Shown here piece after piece: positions 53,313-62,774 of a stretch of 64,000 nucleotides of DNA. Positions within the stretch are counted from its first letter, which is position 1. Each line of letters starts with the position of its first letter. The notes below the pieces were generated by a model. That model had not been told where the DNA came from, ran no database searches, and saw nothing but the letters and a program-made list of their open reading frames with translations. The stretch is from Acidobacteriaceae bacterium (lineage in GTDB: Bacteria > Acidobacteriota > Terriglobia > Terriglobales > Acidobacteriaceae), in the NCBI GenBank assembly GCA_903642265.1, contig CAHJWN010000013.1:1-64000 (forward strand), read 5' to 3'. Both the position numbers and the translations under genes were made by a program.

Positions 53313-53999
53313 CTAAAGCTCCGTATAGACCGCATGGAAGTCGAAGCAGCCGGTCCGCGTCGACAACCACTCTGCCGCCCGTACCGCGCCCTCTGCAAAC
53401 CCGCGCCGCGAAAACGATTCATGTGTGATCGTCAGCGTATCCGCCTCGCTTCGCGCTACCAGAACATGCATCCCTGCCGCATCGCCCTCGCGTTTCGACT
53501 CAATCGCAATCTCTTCAAGGTCCGCTGCCTCTTCAACAACCTCACCCAGCGTGATCGCCGTTCCCGAAGGTGCATCGAGCTTGCCTGTGTGGTGCGTCTC
53601 GCTGATTGAAAACGTATAGCCCGCATTCTTCAGCGCGCCACCCATCTTTTCCGCCAGTTCCAACATCACCTGTACGCCGATCGAGTAATTCGTCCCATAC
53701 ATCAGCCCTGCATTCTTGCGATCAGCCAGACCACGCATGTCGTTAAGCTTCGCGTACCAGCCTGTTGTGCCAATCACCATCTTTGCGCCCGTCGCCAGGC
53801 ACGCCCGCATGTTCTGGACCACCGCCTCTGGTGTCGTAAAGTCGATTACCACGTCGAATCCCGCTACAAACGGCGGCGTCAACGCCATTGCGTTGCGGTT
53901 CTCCCTTGCATCAAGCACATGCACACCGTGTCCGCGTTCATGCGCGATCTCCGCAACCAGTTTGCCCGTCTTCCCATGTCCTAAAATCAGAATCCGCAT
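53313..53999 (-). CDS. dapB: 4-hydroxy-tetrahydrodipicolinate reductase
   Basis: NAD(P)H-dependent reductase, second step of the diaminopimelate branch. The 228-residue protein has a nucleotide-binding N terminus (ILILGHGKTGKLVAEIA), VIGTTGW, and the substrate/catalytic motif SETHHTGKLDAPSGTA. It is shorter than the usual ~270 residues, mainly in the N-terminal domain; all motifs are still present. It starts 24 bp after the lysC stop, in the same direction. Confidence 0.94.
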   Translation of the reverse strand: MRILILGHGKTGKLVAEIAHERGHGVHVLDARENRNAMALTPPFVAGFDVVIDFTTPEAVVQNMRACLATGAKMVIGTTGWYAKLNDMRGLADRKNAGLMYGTNYSIGVQVMLELAEKMGGALKNAGYTFSISETHHTGKLDAPSGTAITLGEVVEEAADLEEIAIESKREGDAAGMHVLVARSEADTLTITHESFSRRGFAEGAVRAAEWLSTRTGCFDFHAVYTEL

Positions 54000-54023
54000 C
54001 GAGCTACCTCTCCCAACTGCAAC

Positions 54024-55454
54024 CTACAGCGAAACCACCGCGCGCCGCGCCGTCACGTCAAAGACCGTCTCATCCACATCCGTAAAAAAAACCCGATGCA
54101 GCGAGCGGATTGCCTCTTCGACATCTTCCTCATCGATCATGAAGCTCATATTGATCTCGCTTGCACCCTGCGAGATCATCCGTACGTTCACATGGCTGAT
54201 CGCCGAAAAAACCCGCCCTGCGATGCCGTTATGGCCGCGGATGTCTTCGCCGACCATGCACACCAGCGCCTTGTTTCCCTCAAGCTTCACGTCCGCAATC
54301 TTTGCCAGCTCCGCGCAAATCTCCGGCAGCCGCTGGTTTGAATCGACAGTCAGCGAGATACTTACCTCGCTGGTTGAAACCATATCGATCGCGCACTGAT
54401 ACTTATCGAAGACATCGAACACTGCCTTCAGATATCCGTGCGACATCAGCATCCGGCTGGCCACCACATCGATGATCGTCAACCGCTTTTTCGCCGCGAT
54501 GCTCTTGAACGGACTCGCGCAGGGCGGCGCCATCGCTGTAATCTTCGTGCCTTCGTTCTCTGCATTGCGCGAGTTCAACACCCACACCGGAATGCTCTTC
54601 TGCACCGCCGGCAGAATCGTAGCTGGATGCAGCACCTTTGCTCCGAAGTAGGCAAGCTCCGCCGCCTCCTCAAAGCTGATCGTCCTCACTCGCAACGCAT
54701 CTGCGCAGATCCTCGGATCGGTCGTCATGATGCCATTCACGTCAGTCCAGATCTCGATCGCGCCAGCATGCAATCCACCACCCACCAGTGCCGCCGTATA
54801 GTCGCTTCCGCCGCGCCCCAGGGTCGTAGTGATCCCCTTCTCGTTCGATCCAATAAACCCGCCCATCACCGGCGTCTGTCCAGCCAGCACCAGCGGCAAT
54901 ACCAGCTCTGCCAGCTTCGCCTCGATCGCCGCTTCCTGCGGAACACCCTTGCCATACGTGCTGTCCGTAATGATGCAGCTCCGCGCATCCACATGCACAC
55001 CAGCGATTCCATGCTGATCGAACGCTTCGGCAACAATCCTGCTCGAGAGCCGTTCGCCAAAACTCACCACCAGGTCAGCGGTTCGTGGCGTCAACTCACC
55101 CACCGCAGCAATCCCGCGCAGCAAATCATCCAGGGCATCGAACTCCGAATCAATCGTTGGCCGGAGTCTCAAGAACCGCTCGCTCTCCAATAGCTTGATC
55201 GCCGTGTCGATATGCCGTGTCCGCAGCCGTTCGCTGATCGCCAGGGCGCCAATGCGATCACCCCGCCCCGCAGCCGAGCCGCTCGCAATCATCAGGTCGG
55301 TCACCTTCGCCATCGCCGACACCACTACGACCGCATTGAGCCCCTTGTTCCGTCGCCCCGCAACGATCGCCGCTGTTCGCTGCATTGCGACAGCGTCTTC
55401 AACCGACGTCCCGCCGAACTTCATTACCACTAGGCTTTCGCGCGCGCTGCTCAT
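54024..55454 (-). CDS. lysC: aspartate kinase
   Basis: Phosphorylates aspartate, the entry to lysine, threonine, methionine and diaminopimelate synthesis. The 476-residue protein has VMKFGGTSVEDAVAM, the GRGGSDYTAALVG phosphate/substrate loop and ITTDPRICADA. Two C-terminal ACT domains (about residues 330-470, for example TIIDVVASRMLMSHGYLKAV and NVRMISQGASEINMSFMI) imply feedback control by lysine and/or threonine. It is monofunctional (no homoserine dehydrogenase part). It overlaps asd by 4 bp (ATGA type). Confidence 0.96.
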   Translation of the reverse strand: MSSARESLVVMKFGGTSVEDAVAMQRTAAIVAGRRNKGLNAVVVVSAMAKVTDLMIASGSAAGRGDRIGALAISERLRTRHIDTAIKLLESERFLRLRPTIDSEFDALDDLLRGIAAVGELTPRTADLVVSFGERLSSRIVAEAFDQHGIAGVHVDARSCIITDSTYGKGVPQEAAIEAKLAELVLPLVLAGQTPVMGGFIGSNEKGITTTLGRGGSDYTAALVGGGLHAGAIEIWTDVNGIMTTDPRICADALRVRTISFEEAAELAYFGAKVLHPATILPAVQKSIPVWVLNSRNAENEGTKITAMAPPCASPFKSIAAKKRLTIIDVVASRMLMSHGYLKAVFDVFDKYQCAIDMVSTSEVSISLTVDSNQRLPEICAELAKIADVKLEGNKALVCMVGEDIRGHNGIAGRVFSAISHVNVRMISQGASEINMSFMIDEEDVEEAIRSLHRVFFTDVDETVFDVTARRAVVSL

Positions 55455-56548
55455 GCCCGCACCGCCGGAGCTGAGACGCCACTCCTTACCGGCTTCAACT
55501 TACCCAGCCGCGCCAGTACCTCCGCGTTCAGCACCGCTGCACCCGCAGCTCCTCGAATGGTGTTGTGCGATAAAACCACGAACTTCCAATCTAGTAGAGG
55601 ACACTCACGCAGCCTTCCGACCGTCGCCGACATCCCATTTCCGCGCATCCGGTCCAGACGGGGCTGCGGCCGGTCCGCCGCATCCTCATACTGCACTGGC
55701 TCGTCCGGTGCAGTCGGCAGATGCTGCCCATGCAGCGGGTTGAACTCACGCCACGCCGCAAGAATTTCCTCGCGCGTCGCCTTCTTCTCGAACTTGATGC
55801 TGACGCACTCAGTATGTCCGTCTTCAACCGCCACTCTATTGCAATGCGCACTCACCTTCGCATCCAGCATCTCTACAGCGTTGCCGCGCAACCTCCCCAG
55901 CAGCTTTGCGACCTCCTCCTGCAGCTTCTCTTCTTCGTTCTTGATAAACGGAATCACATTGCCCAGAATGTCCAGCGAGGGCACACCGGGGTATCCGGCA
56001 CCACTCACTGCCTGCATCGTGCTCACGAAGATGCTGTCAATCCCGAATCGCTCTTCAAGCGGCTTCAGCGCCAGCACCAGCCCGATCGCCGAGCAGTTTG
56101 GATTCGTCACGATGTACCCGCCTGACTGTCTGCGCCAGCTCTGCTGCTCAATCATGTCGAGATGATCGCCATTCACCTCCGGCACGACCAGGGGCACATC
56201 GGCAGTCATCCGGAACGCACTCGAGTTCGAGATCACGGCGCAGCCCGCAGCCGCAAACTTCGGTTCCAGTTCCTTTGCAATGTCCGAATCCAGCGCCGCA
56301 AAGATAATGTGTGGCAACTCGCCCGTTGCGCCTTCGGGCACATTCGGTTGCACCATCATCGCGGCTATGTCCTTCGGCAAAGGTGTGTCGAGCTTCCACT
56401 TACATGCTTCGCCATACGTCTTGCCCGCGCTGCGATCGCTCGCCGCAAGCCACGTGATGTTGAACCAGGGGTGATTCGTCAGCAGTTGGATGAATCTCTG
56501 GCCAACCATTCCGGTCGCGCCCAGTATGCCCACATTCCTACGTTCCAT
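55451..56548 (-). CDS. asd: aspartate-semialdehyde dehydrogenase
   Basis: Reduces aspartyl phosphate to the semialdehyde using NADPH. The 365-residue protein has GATGMVGQRF at the N terminus, the catalytic Cys152 in TNPNCSAIG, and SGAGYPGVPSLDI and EDGHTECVSI. Its length and sequence resemble the archaeal/fungal-type Asd rather than the E. coli type. It is first in the lysine/diaminopimelate block; its stop overlaps the lysC start by 4 bp, so the two are coupled. Confidence 0.95.
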   Translation of the reverse strand: MERRNVGILGATGMVGQRFIQLLTNHPWFNITWLAASDRSAGKTYGEACKWKLDTPLPKDIAAMMVQPNVPEGATGELPHIIFAALDSDIAKELEPKFAAAGCAVISNSSAFRMTADVPLVVPEVNGDHLDMIEQQSWRRQSGGYIVTNPNCSAIGLVLALKPLEERFGIDSIFVSTMQAVSGAGYPGVPSLDILGNVIPFIKNEEEKLQEEVAKLLGRLRGNAVEMLDAKVSAHCNRVAVEDGHTECVSIKFEKKATREEILAAWREFNPLHGQHLPTAPDEPVQYEDAADRPQPRLDRMRGNGMSATVGRLRECPLLDWKFVVLSHNTIRGAAGAAVLNAEVLARLGKLKPVRSGVSAPAVRA

Positions 56549-56618
56549 GATGCTATCAAGGATAGCGCGCCCCGCCCCGGCACGCCATCCTTGGGCTTAC
56601 GCGAAAGTGCCATTTCAG

Positions 56619-56936
56619 CTATACATCATTGCGTCGCCGGCCACGCCGCACGTAAGTCCGGCCACCTGTTCCGCCCCACACGCAAAGTGCAACGATGAGA
56701 TGAATCAAAAACCATAGGCTAAGCCCTTGGTCGCGATAGATCAGAACCAAGATCAGCACTCGAGGTAGAACCAACGCTACGATCGGCGCGATGATGTTGT
56801 CCAGTTGAAACCGCGCCAGATCATGCTGAAACCATGCAATGAGCAGCGAAATACGCGGGAGAAAAAGTGAGAACACCAGGAACCACAATGGAAGCGCGTG
56901 GATCGCAAGAGACTGAAGCGTAAGCCGATCAGACAT
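56619..56936 (-). CDS. small membrane protein, unknown
   Basis: A 105-residue protein with three hydrophobic helices (LPLWFLVFSLFLPRISLLIA, IIAPIVALVLPRVLILVLIY, LWFLIHLIVALCVWGG) and a very basic C terminus (RTYVRRGRRR). The first helix is followed by AWFQHDLARFQ. The hydrophobic pattern and good length argue for a real gene, but no family is recognised. It lies 70 bp upstream of asd in the same direction, and a promoter for asd could lie in between. Confidence 0.6.
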   Translation of the reverse strand: MSDRLTLQSLAIHALPLWFLVFSLFLPRISLLIAWFQHDLARFQLDNIIAPIVALVLPRVLILVLIYRDQGLSLWFLIHLIVALCVWGGTGGRTYVRRGRRRNDV

Positions 56937-57157
56937 AGGCGTGCAGACCTTTCACTATCTAAGAGCGAAACGAAATCTTTGTCATGCAAGGGAAACTGCG
57001 TTCAAGCTTTCTGCAGAATCTCATGTTCTGTCAAACCATATAGCCGGCATCAGGGATGATCGCCGTCTATCTACATTCTTTGCTCAACACTCACCGCAGC
57101 AGCAATGCTCCCGTTTATCGCAGCATCGATGTCGAACGGGTCGCCACCACTTCGCCT

Positions 57158-57952
57158 CTACTTCGCCACAAACGTAAATTTAGCTTCCGTCGTTCCCAGG
57201 GCTTTTACCGACACCTTCATCGTCTGCTCGCCCAGCTTCTCATGCACCGCCGCCAACGTGTAATCCCCCTCGGGCAGTCCTTTTAGCGAGAACGTTCCAT
57301 CCTCGCCGGTTACTGCGAAGAACGGCGTCTCGCTGACATTGATAAACGCGTTCATCCATGGATGGTTGTTACACCGCACTGGAATCATTGTCTCCGCCTG
57401 GTTGAACTGCTTCGTTTGCGGTGCTCCCTTTGGCGACTGCGAAATATCAATCGATTCGCTCCCCACTGCCGTCGGCATGGTGTGGATGTTATGCATCGTG
57501 ATATCAGAATTGCGAAATTCCACGGATTGTCCCTTCATCAGCGCAATCACATGGGGTGTGTACCGGCAGCCTTTCTGGTCCATCACAACAGCCGGCCCCA
57601 CGACCGCCGGCACCGAAAAGGCTGCCTTCGGCCCGTCCTTTACATACACGAACACGTTTGCCAGATCGCCGCCATGCACCGCAAACTGCTCTGACATATT
57701 GTTATCGCCACCCGCGCTCATCCCACACGCCGGGTCCATCGTCATATCGATCTTGACCGGCGCTGGTGGCTTGCCGTTGAACTTCACTGTCCCCGAAGCC
57801 GCTCCAAGGGAGTTCGCCGGCAACGGAGTTGCTGCCGGCTGTGCAACCGAGGCCGCGGCAGGGCTCGCACTCTCTTCCGCCGGCTTTGCCTTACATCCCG
57901 CAACTCCCAAAACCACAACCATCGCCGCAACAAAAACTTTGCCCTGCTTCAT
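57158..57952 (-). CDS. blue-copper-like lipoprotein with a carboxypeptidase-regulatory-like C terminus
   Basis: A 264-residue lipoprotein. The signal ends in a lipobox-like GVAGC (Cys near residue 20). The N-terminal half of the mature protein has a cupredoxin-like pattern: SVEFRNSDITMHNIHTMP supplies a His, and PVRCNNHPWMNAF supplies Cys, His and Met in C-x2-H-x2-M spacing, the ligand set of type 1 copper. A C-terminal domain (FAVTGEDGTFSLKGLPEGDYTL) is a carboxypeptidase-regulatory-like beta sandwich. It is probably an envelope electron carrier or copper protein. GGAG is 8 nt before ATG 57952, so this start is preferred over 57985. Confidence 0.78.
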   Translation of the reverse strand: MKQGKVFVAAMVVVLGVAGCKAKPAEESASPAAASVAQPAATPLPANSLGAASGTVKFNGKPPAPVKIDMTMDPACGMSAGGDNNMSEQFAVHGGDLANVFVYVKDGPKAAFSVPAVVGPAVVMDQKGCRYTPHVIALMKGQSVEFRNSDITMHNIHTMPTAVGSESIDISQSPKGAPQTKQFNQAETMIPVRCNNHPWMNAFINVSETPFFAVTGEDGTFSLKGLPEGDYTLAAVHEKLGEQTMKVSVKALGTTEAKFTFVAK

Positions 57953-58090
57953 TATTTTCTCCACGTCCCTAAGAAACCCCGTCATCCTGAGCGGAGTCCG
58001 TTGCGCTTTGCGGTGGATGCAGTTGAAGGATCCCGACGCTGCTCACATCGATACAACCGCTAGGACCTTTCAGCCATCGTCCTCGCATTT

Positions 58091-59122
58091 CTAAAGAGCC
58101 GCCACAACAGCCTCCGCAAACGCCTTTGTTCCACTCGTCCCGCCAACGTCCTTCGTCAGCGTCTTGCCTTCCGTGTAGACAGTCTCAAGCGCCTTCTGCA
58201 CCAGGTCAGCCGTAGCCGCCTCATCGATATGCCGCAACATCAGCACGGCAGACTGCAGCAGCGCCGTCGGGTTCGCCATGTCCTTGCCCGCAATATCTGG
58301 AGCCGATCCATGCACCGCCTCGAAGATCGCGCAATCCAATCCAAGGTTCGCCCCGGGTACCAGCCCCAGCCCGCCTACAAAGGCCGAGCACAGGTCGGAC
58401 AGAATATCCCCATACAGGTTCTCCGTAAGAATCACATCGTACTGGTAAGGATTCAGCACCAACTGCATGCACGTGTTGTCGACGATATGCTCCGCATACG
58501 TCACTTCCGGAAAACCTTCGGCGACCTTCCGCGCACAATCCAGGAACAAACCATCCGTAAGCTTCATGATGTTCGCTTTGTGGATCGCGTGGACCTTCTT
58601 CCGGCCAAACTTCCGCGCATACTCAAACGCAAACTTCGAGATCCGTGTTGAACCCTTCTCCGTAATGATCTTCAATGACTGCGCCACTCCCGGCACAATC
58701 ATCAGCTCGAGCCCAGCGTACAGATCTTCAGTATTCTCGCGGACAATGATCAAGTCCACACCGGGATAATTCGTCTTCAAGCCCGGCAGATTCTTGATCG
58801 GCCTGAAGTTGGTAAACAAGTCAAATTTCTTGCGCAGCGTCACGTTGATCGACGAAAATCCGCCCCCGATGGGTGTCGTCACCGGCCCCTTCAGCGCAAC
58901 CTTGTTCTGCTCGATCGATTCATACAGCGCCTTCGGAATGTACTCGCCGGTCTGCGCAAACGCATCCGCGCCGGCTGCAAACTTATGCCAGTCGAAGCTC
59001 ACACCCGTCGCAGATCCTGCAGCCTCAAGAATCTTTACTGCCGCTCCGGCAACCTCCGGCCCAATACCATCGCCCGGAATCAAAGTAATCTTGTGCTTCC
59101 GCTTCGCTTCACTCGCCATCAT
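58091..59122 (-). CDS. isocitrate dehydrogenase, NAD-type (IDH/IPMDH family)
   Basis: Oxidative decarboxylation of isocitrate in the TCA cycle. The 343-residue protein has ITLIPGDGIGPEV, TPIGGGFSSINVTLRK (the Ser/Asn that recognises isocitrate), IIVRENTEDLYAGLE, KANIMKLTDGLFLD, NLYGDILSDL and FEAVHGSAPDIAGK. The RENTEDLY and GGxxSxNVTLRK features favour NAD-isocitrate dehydrogenase over isopropylmalate or homoisocitrate dehydrogenase. GGAGACGAG lies just before ATG 59122. Longer starts run into a short direct repeat and are unlikely. It pairs functionally with the sucA gene of this window. Confidence 0.9.
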   Translation of the reverse strand: MMASEAKRKHKITLIPGDGIGPEVAGAAVKILEAAGSATGVSFDWHKFAAGADAFAQTGEYIPKALYESIEQNKVALKGPVTTPIGGGFSSINVTLRKKFDLFTNFRPIKNLPGLKTNYPGVDLIIVRENTEDLYAGLELMIVPGVAQSLKIITEKGSTRISKFAFEYARKFGRKKVHAIHKANIMKLTDGLFLDCARKVAEGFPEVTYAEHIVDNTCMQLVLNPYQYDVILTENLYGDILSDLCSAFVGGLGLVPGANLGLDCAIFEAVHGSAPDIAGKDMANPTALLQSAVLMLRHIDEAATADLVQKALETVYTEGKTLTKDVGGTSGTKAFAEAVVAAL

Positions 59123-59240
59123 CTCGTCTCCTGAACGCGCATGCTCATTCCTGAACGCGCATGAATCATTGTTTGTCATTCCCAAAGGAATCTGCGGTTA
59201 CCTCTTGCCGTTGCCTGTCCTTCCTACAAAGCAACGACCA

Positions 59241-59711
59241 CTACTTCCGCTTCGACTCTTTCCCACCCAGCAACTCTTCCAGCTCCGCCTTGAACTCCCT
59301 GACGTCCTTGAAGTCCCGATACACACTGGCGAACCGAATATACGCAACCGTATCGATCTCCTTCAATCGCGTCATAATCAACTCACCCACTTCACTCGTC
59401 GATCGCTCGCGCTCTGGCGAATCCACCACAAACGCCTCGGTCAGATCGACGATCTCCTCGAGACTTACACCCGCAATCGGACGCTTCTCGCACGCATGCA
59501 GAAGTCCGCTCAGCACCTTCTGCCGGTCAAACTTCTCCCGGCGGCCGTCCTTCTTCACCACCATGTAGGGGATCTCGTCGATGCGCTCGTACGTCGTAAA
59601 GCGCTTGTTGCATCCTTCACATTCGCGCCGCCGGCGAATCGAATCCGCCTCTTTACTCTCGCGCGAATCTACAACTCGGTCCTGGGCAAATCCACAATAG
59701 GGGCATCTCAT
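59241..59711 (-). CDS. nrdR: transcriptional repressor NrdR
   Basis: A nucleotide-sensing repressor of ribonucleotide reductase genes. The 156-residue protein has the N-terminal zinc ribbon MRCPYCGFAQDRVVDSRESK ... CEGCNKRFTTYERI and an ATP-cone domain (VVKKDGRREKFDRQKVLSGL). It binds NrdR boxes when dATP levels are high. No nrd genes are adjacent. The family starts exactly at ATG 59711, so the upstream in-frame TTG at 59738 is rejected. Confidence 0.96.
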   Translation of the reverse strand: MRCPYCGFAQDRVVDSRESKEADSIRRRRECEGCNKRFTTYERIDEIPYMVVKKDGRREKFDRQKVLSGLLHACEKRPIAGVSLEEIVDLTEAFVVDSPERERSTSEVGELIMTRLKEIDTVAYIRFASVYRDFKDVREFKAELEELLGGKESKRK

Positions 59712-59749
59712 CGAATCTCTTGATTCTAGCAGCGCCATCGCGTACCGAC

Positions 59750-60805
59750 TCAGTGTGAGACTGATCCCGAAGTCTCCGCCTCAGCGGCCGCGCCGCTCTC
59801 TTCCGCCACCTTCTTCAAACTCACCCGCTCGATCTGCGAGAACAAGAACCCCGCTGGCAGAATGCTCAACGACAACACCCCAAGCAGCAGCGCCCCGCAC
59901 GCCGTCGATGACTCCACCGGCGCTCCATAGAACGTCCGCATCGCCGTCGCCGTCACACCGATCTGCGTAAACCATCCCACGATCGGCAGCTGCAGCAGGG
60001 AACCGCCAATGCTCGCACCCATCAACAGCATTGTCTGCGAATAGCTGATCGTCGCCAGCTCCGGCGTATCTACAAATCCATGTAGCGTCTCCATGTACGC
60101 CATGCCGATCCCTGCCCACATCACCAGTGAAATTACCAGCACGATCGCAAACTCTTTGAAGGACGAGAGTGCATTCAGCCCATCGCGAAAATCCACGATC
60201 TTCTGGCTGATGCTCTCCGCCGCGCCCTTCGAAACATGTCCTAAAACGCTTCTGCAGAACGCGGCCACTGCCCCGCCCGAGGCCCTTACCACCAGCGCAA
60301 ACACCGCGAGGAACAGCGTCCCGGCCAGGCTGTACATGCCCGCCTTCACAAAGATCTCATGGTGCGGCAGACCCTTCGGCGTAAACGCCAGAGCACTCGA
60401 GAAGATGATCGCTGCCGAACCCAGGTCGAACATCCGTTCGATCGTATAGACCGCAATCTGCGAGCTCAGCGAAAGCTCGACCCTCTTGGCAATCAGGTAA
60501 GGCCGTGTCAGGTCAGCGAGCCGCCCAAACAATCCTACCGCGGTGAATCCGATGAATTGCGATCCCACGGTCGAAAACATACCAATCTTTTTCGAAGGCG
60601 CAACCAGGACCGCCCACCGGGCCGCTCGCATCCAGTACGTCGCATATACCAGCGCTACCGCAAGCGCAACGGGCTTCCAGTTCACATGCTTCAATTGCGA
60701 CCAGAAGATTGACCAGTCAAAGTGGATCCGGTCACGAAAGATCAGCACTACCAGCACCAGGATGATCAGCGCAGCCAACCATCCGATCCCACCTCGCTTC
60801 TTCAT
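59750..60805 (-). CDS. flippase-like membrane protein (LPG-synthase TM family)
   Basis: A 351-residue integral membrane protein with about eight helices. The hallmarks of the UPF0104/lysylphosphatidylglycerol-synthase transmembrane (aglD/MprF-like) family are visible: LVYATYWMRAARWAVLV, AVGLFGRLADLTRPYLIAKR, and VGWFTQIGVTATAMRTFYGAP with a conserved G near residue 270. These proteins may flip lipids or lipid-linked sugars. The usual catalytic synthase half is absent, so the name refers to the membrane part only. It lies just upstream of nrdR's promoter region in the reverse direction of transcription. Confidence 0.84.
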   Translation of the reverse strand: MKKRGGIGWLAALIILVLVVLIFRDRIHFDWSIFWSQLKHVNWKPVALAVALVYATYWMRAARWAVLVAPSKKIGMFSTVGSQFIGFTAVGLFGRLADLTRPYLIAKRVELSLSSQIAVYTIERMFDLGSAAIIFSSALAFTPKGLPHHEIFVKAGMYSLAGTLFLAVFALVVRASGGAVAAFCRSVLGHVSKGAAESISQKIVDFRDGLNALSSFKEFAIVLVISLVMWAGIGMAYMETLHGFVDTPELATISYSQTMLLMGASIGGSLLQLPIVGWFTQIGVTATAMRTFYGAPVESSTACGALLLGVLSLSILPAGFLFSQIERVSLKKVAEESGAAAEAETSGSVSH

Positions 60806-60898
60806 GATTCCTTTTCCCTTTGTGTGCCGATATTCTGATCGCGAAAAGCGCGGATTGTTTTCTGGACTGTCTCAAACCAGCAGTTCTGGAGGTTGTTC

Positions 60899-61648
60899 CT
60901 AGCGAAGTCCCGCAATCTGGTTCTTGTTCAGCGCCGCTGCCTGCACCTTCCGCTGGTTGAACTCGCGAATCACCCGCGCCACGTACGCCCGCGTCTCCCG
61001 ATACGGAGGTACACCGTGGTACTTGTCCACCGCACCCGGCCCGGCGTTGTACGCCGCCAGCGCAAACGCCGCATTGTCGTGGTAACGCACCAGTAGTTGA
61101 TCGAGATACGCCGTGCCGCCCGCAATGTTCTGCTCTGGCCGGAACGCATCGCTTACACCCATGTCGCTTGCCGTACCTGGCATCAACTGCATCAATCCCT
61201 GCGCGCCCGTCCTTGAGACCGCACGCACGTTGCCGCCACTTTCAGCTTTCACCACCGAAGCCAGCAGATCTTCATCGATATGGTGCTGCGTCCCTGCCTT
61301 TGCCAGCATTGTGTGCATCTCTGCACTTGTTAGAGCTGTCGAGCCTTTCTGCTCCACACTTACCCGCTTCAACTCAGTGATGGGATCCGGAAATGCTTCC
61401 ACCCCAATCACCGCATCTGAAGCCACATCGATATAGCTCGCTTCCACACCCGGCTCGCCAGCGCCGCCAGCAGTAGGCAGCATAAACAATCTCACCTTGC
61501 CGCCGTCAATCGCCTCCTGCCGCGCGCAGTCAATCTCGAAACCGTTGCGCAGTGTCACATGCTGCGCCGAATACGCCGCGCAGGGGAGTGCAATGGTCGC
61601 CAGCAGAATGGCCAGCTTGCGTTTTGTTGCCGGAAACTTCACGTTCAC
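60899..61648 (-). CDS. lytic transglycosylase (SLT domain)
   Basis: A secreted peptidoglycan lytic enzyme of 249 residues. The signal peptide (LAILLATIALPCAAYSA) is followed by a ~90-residue N-terminal region. The SLT lysozyme-like domain has the catalytic glutamate Glu136 in VVKAESGGN, then GAQGLMQLMP, QNIAGGTAYLDQLL and AAYNAGPGAV. It makes 1,6-anhydro-MurNAc ends during wall turnover. Its start overlaps the end of the HAD gene by 4 bp (ATGA), so it is translationally coupled. Confidence 0.93.
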   Translation of the reverse strand: MNVKFPATKRKLAILLATIALPCAAYSAQHVTLRNGFEIDCARQEAIDGGKVRLFMLPTAGGAGEPGVEASYIDVASDAVIGVEAFPDPITELKRVSVEQKGSTALTSAEMHTMLAKAGTQHHIDEDLLASVVKAESGGNVRAVSRTGAQGLMQLMPGTASDMGVSDAFRPEQNIAGGTAYLDQLLVRYHDNAAFALAAYNAGPGAVDKYHGVPPYRETRAYVARVIREFNQRKVQAAALNKNQIAGLR

Positions 61649-62646
61649 AGGCTACCACTCAGGACCTGCGCTTCGTACTCATCTTCCGTCCGCTGCAACG
61701 AAAGTACCGCCTCAATCGCCTCCGCAACGCCATCCCGAAGATGGTGACCGCCGATGGTCCATCCCTTTGCCACGGCTATCTCTTTCAGGTCCACGGGAGC
61801 GTTCTCCATGACCACCGGCCGCCCCGCAATCTCGAGCATCGAGAGATCGTTCCAGTTGTCCCCGATCGCCATCAGCCCGCCAATCGGGTCGCCCACATCG
61901 ATCCCGATCGACTCCGCCAGCCTCACCAGCGCCGAACCCTTCGAGCAGCCCGCCGGCAAAATATCCAGGAGGCTCAGGTCTCGCTCCGGATACTCGGTAC
62001 GACTCAGCGTTACCTCCGCGCCTTCCATCTGCTCCACCGCCGTTACGCCAACCACGAACACCTTTGCATGCTCCGCCAGCCGAGCCTGCGCTCGCCGCAT
62101 CCGCTCAATATTGCCGCAAAGCATCATCTGGATGGGCGCCACCTCGCCCTCCTGCAGCGCCTTCTCAATCGGCACCACGCGCGCGATATAGGCCGCGTTC
62201 GCCTCCATCCACTTGCCGATGCTGCTGTGCAGGTCTTCCAGCTCTTCAACCACCAACGCCCCGCGCGCATCCTCGCCATCCGGCTGCACCATGTCGAACG
62301 TGATCACCATCGCGTTGCGAAACTCGTCCAGATGGTGGCACAACCACATCGCCGTTGCACGCGGCAGATAGCTTCGGTCGATCAGCCGCGAACCCACCGT
62401 CCGCGTCACCGTTCCGTTTGAGCTCACCAGCACGCACTCATCCGCCAGCCCCAGCCCCCGCAGCACACGCATTGCATACGAGTGCCGTCTGCCCGTGGCG
62501 ATCACCACTTCAATTCCAGCCGCGATTGCCGCCTGTACCGCCGCAACGTTTCGCGCGCTCACCTTGCCTTCAGCCCCGATCAACGTGCCATCCATATCGA
62601 TCGCAATCATCTTCGGAAGACCGTCTTCTGATTCAGTAGTGTTCAC
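61645..62646 (-). CDS. Cof-type HAD-superfamily phosphatase
   Basis: A 333-residue phosphatase. Motif I DMDGTLIG (Asp nucleophile) is near residue 17, motif II VIATGRR near residue 50, motif III a Lys in GCSKGSALV, and motif IV GDNWNDLSML. The large C2B cap domain (about residues 90-215) is typical of Cof-like enzymes acting on sugar phosphates or nucleotide cofactors. The substrate is unknown. It is the first gene of a HAD-transglycosylase pair. Confidence 0.9.
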   Translation of the reverse strand: MNTTESEDGLPKMIAIDMDGTLIGAEGKVSARNVAAVQAAIAAGIEVVIATGRRHSYAMRVLRGLGLADECVLVSSNGTVTRTVGSRLIDRSYLPRATAMWLCHHLDEFRNAMVITFDMVQPDGEDARGALVVEELEDLHSSIGKWMEANAAYIARVVPIEKALQEGEVAPIQMMLCGNIERMRRAQARLAEHAKVFVVGVTAVEQMEGAEVTLSRTEYPERDLSLLDILPAGCSKGSALVRLAESIGIDVGDPIGGLMAIGDNWNDLSMLEIAGRPVVMENAPVDLKEIAVAKGWTIGGHHLRDGVAEAIEAVLSLQRTEDEYEAQVLSGSL

Positions 62647-62774
62647 CTGTAAATTCTCTCACCCGTCTTCCACAAAGGTTGTAAGCGCAGCATAATGATG
62701 CATTTACGGGAAATTCACTCGACATTCACAGCTTATCGCGAGACCATCTAGCTAGGCTTCACAAAGGCTGACTT

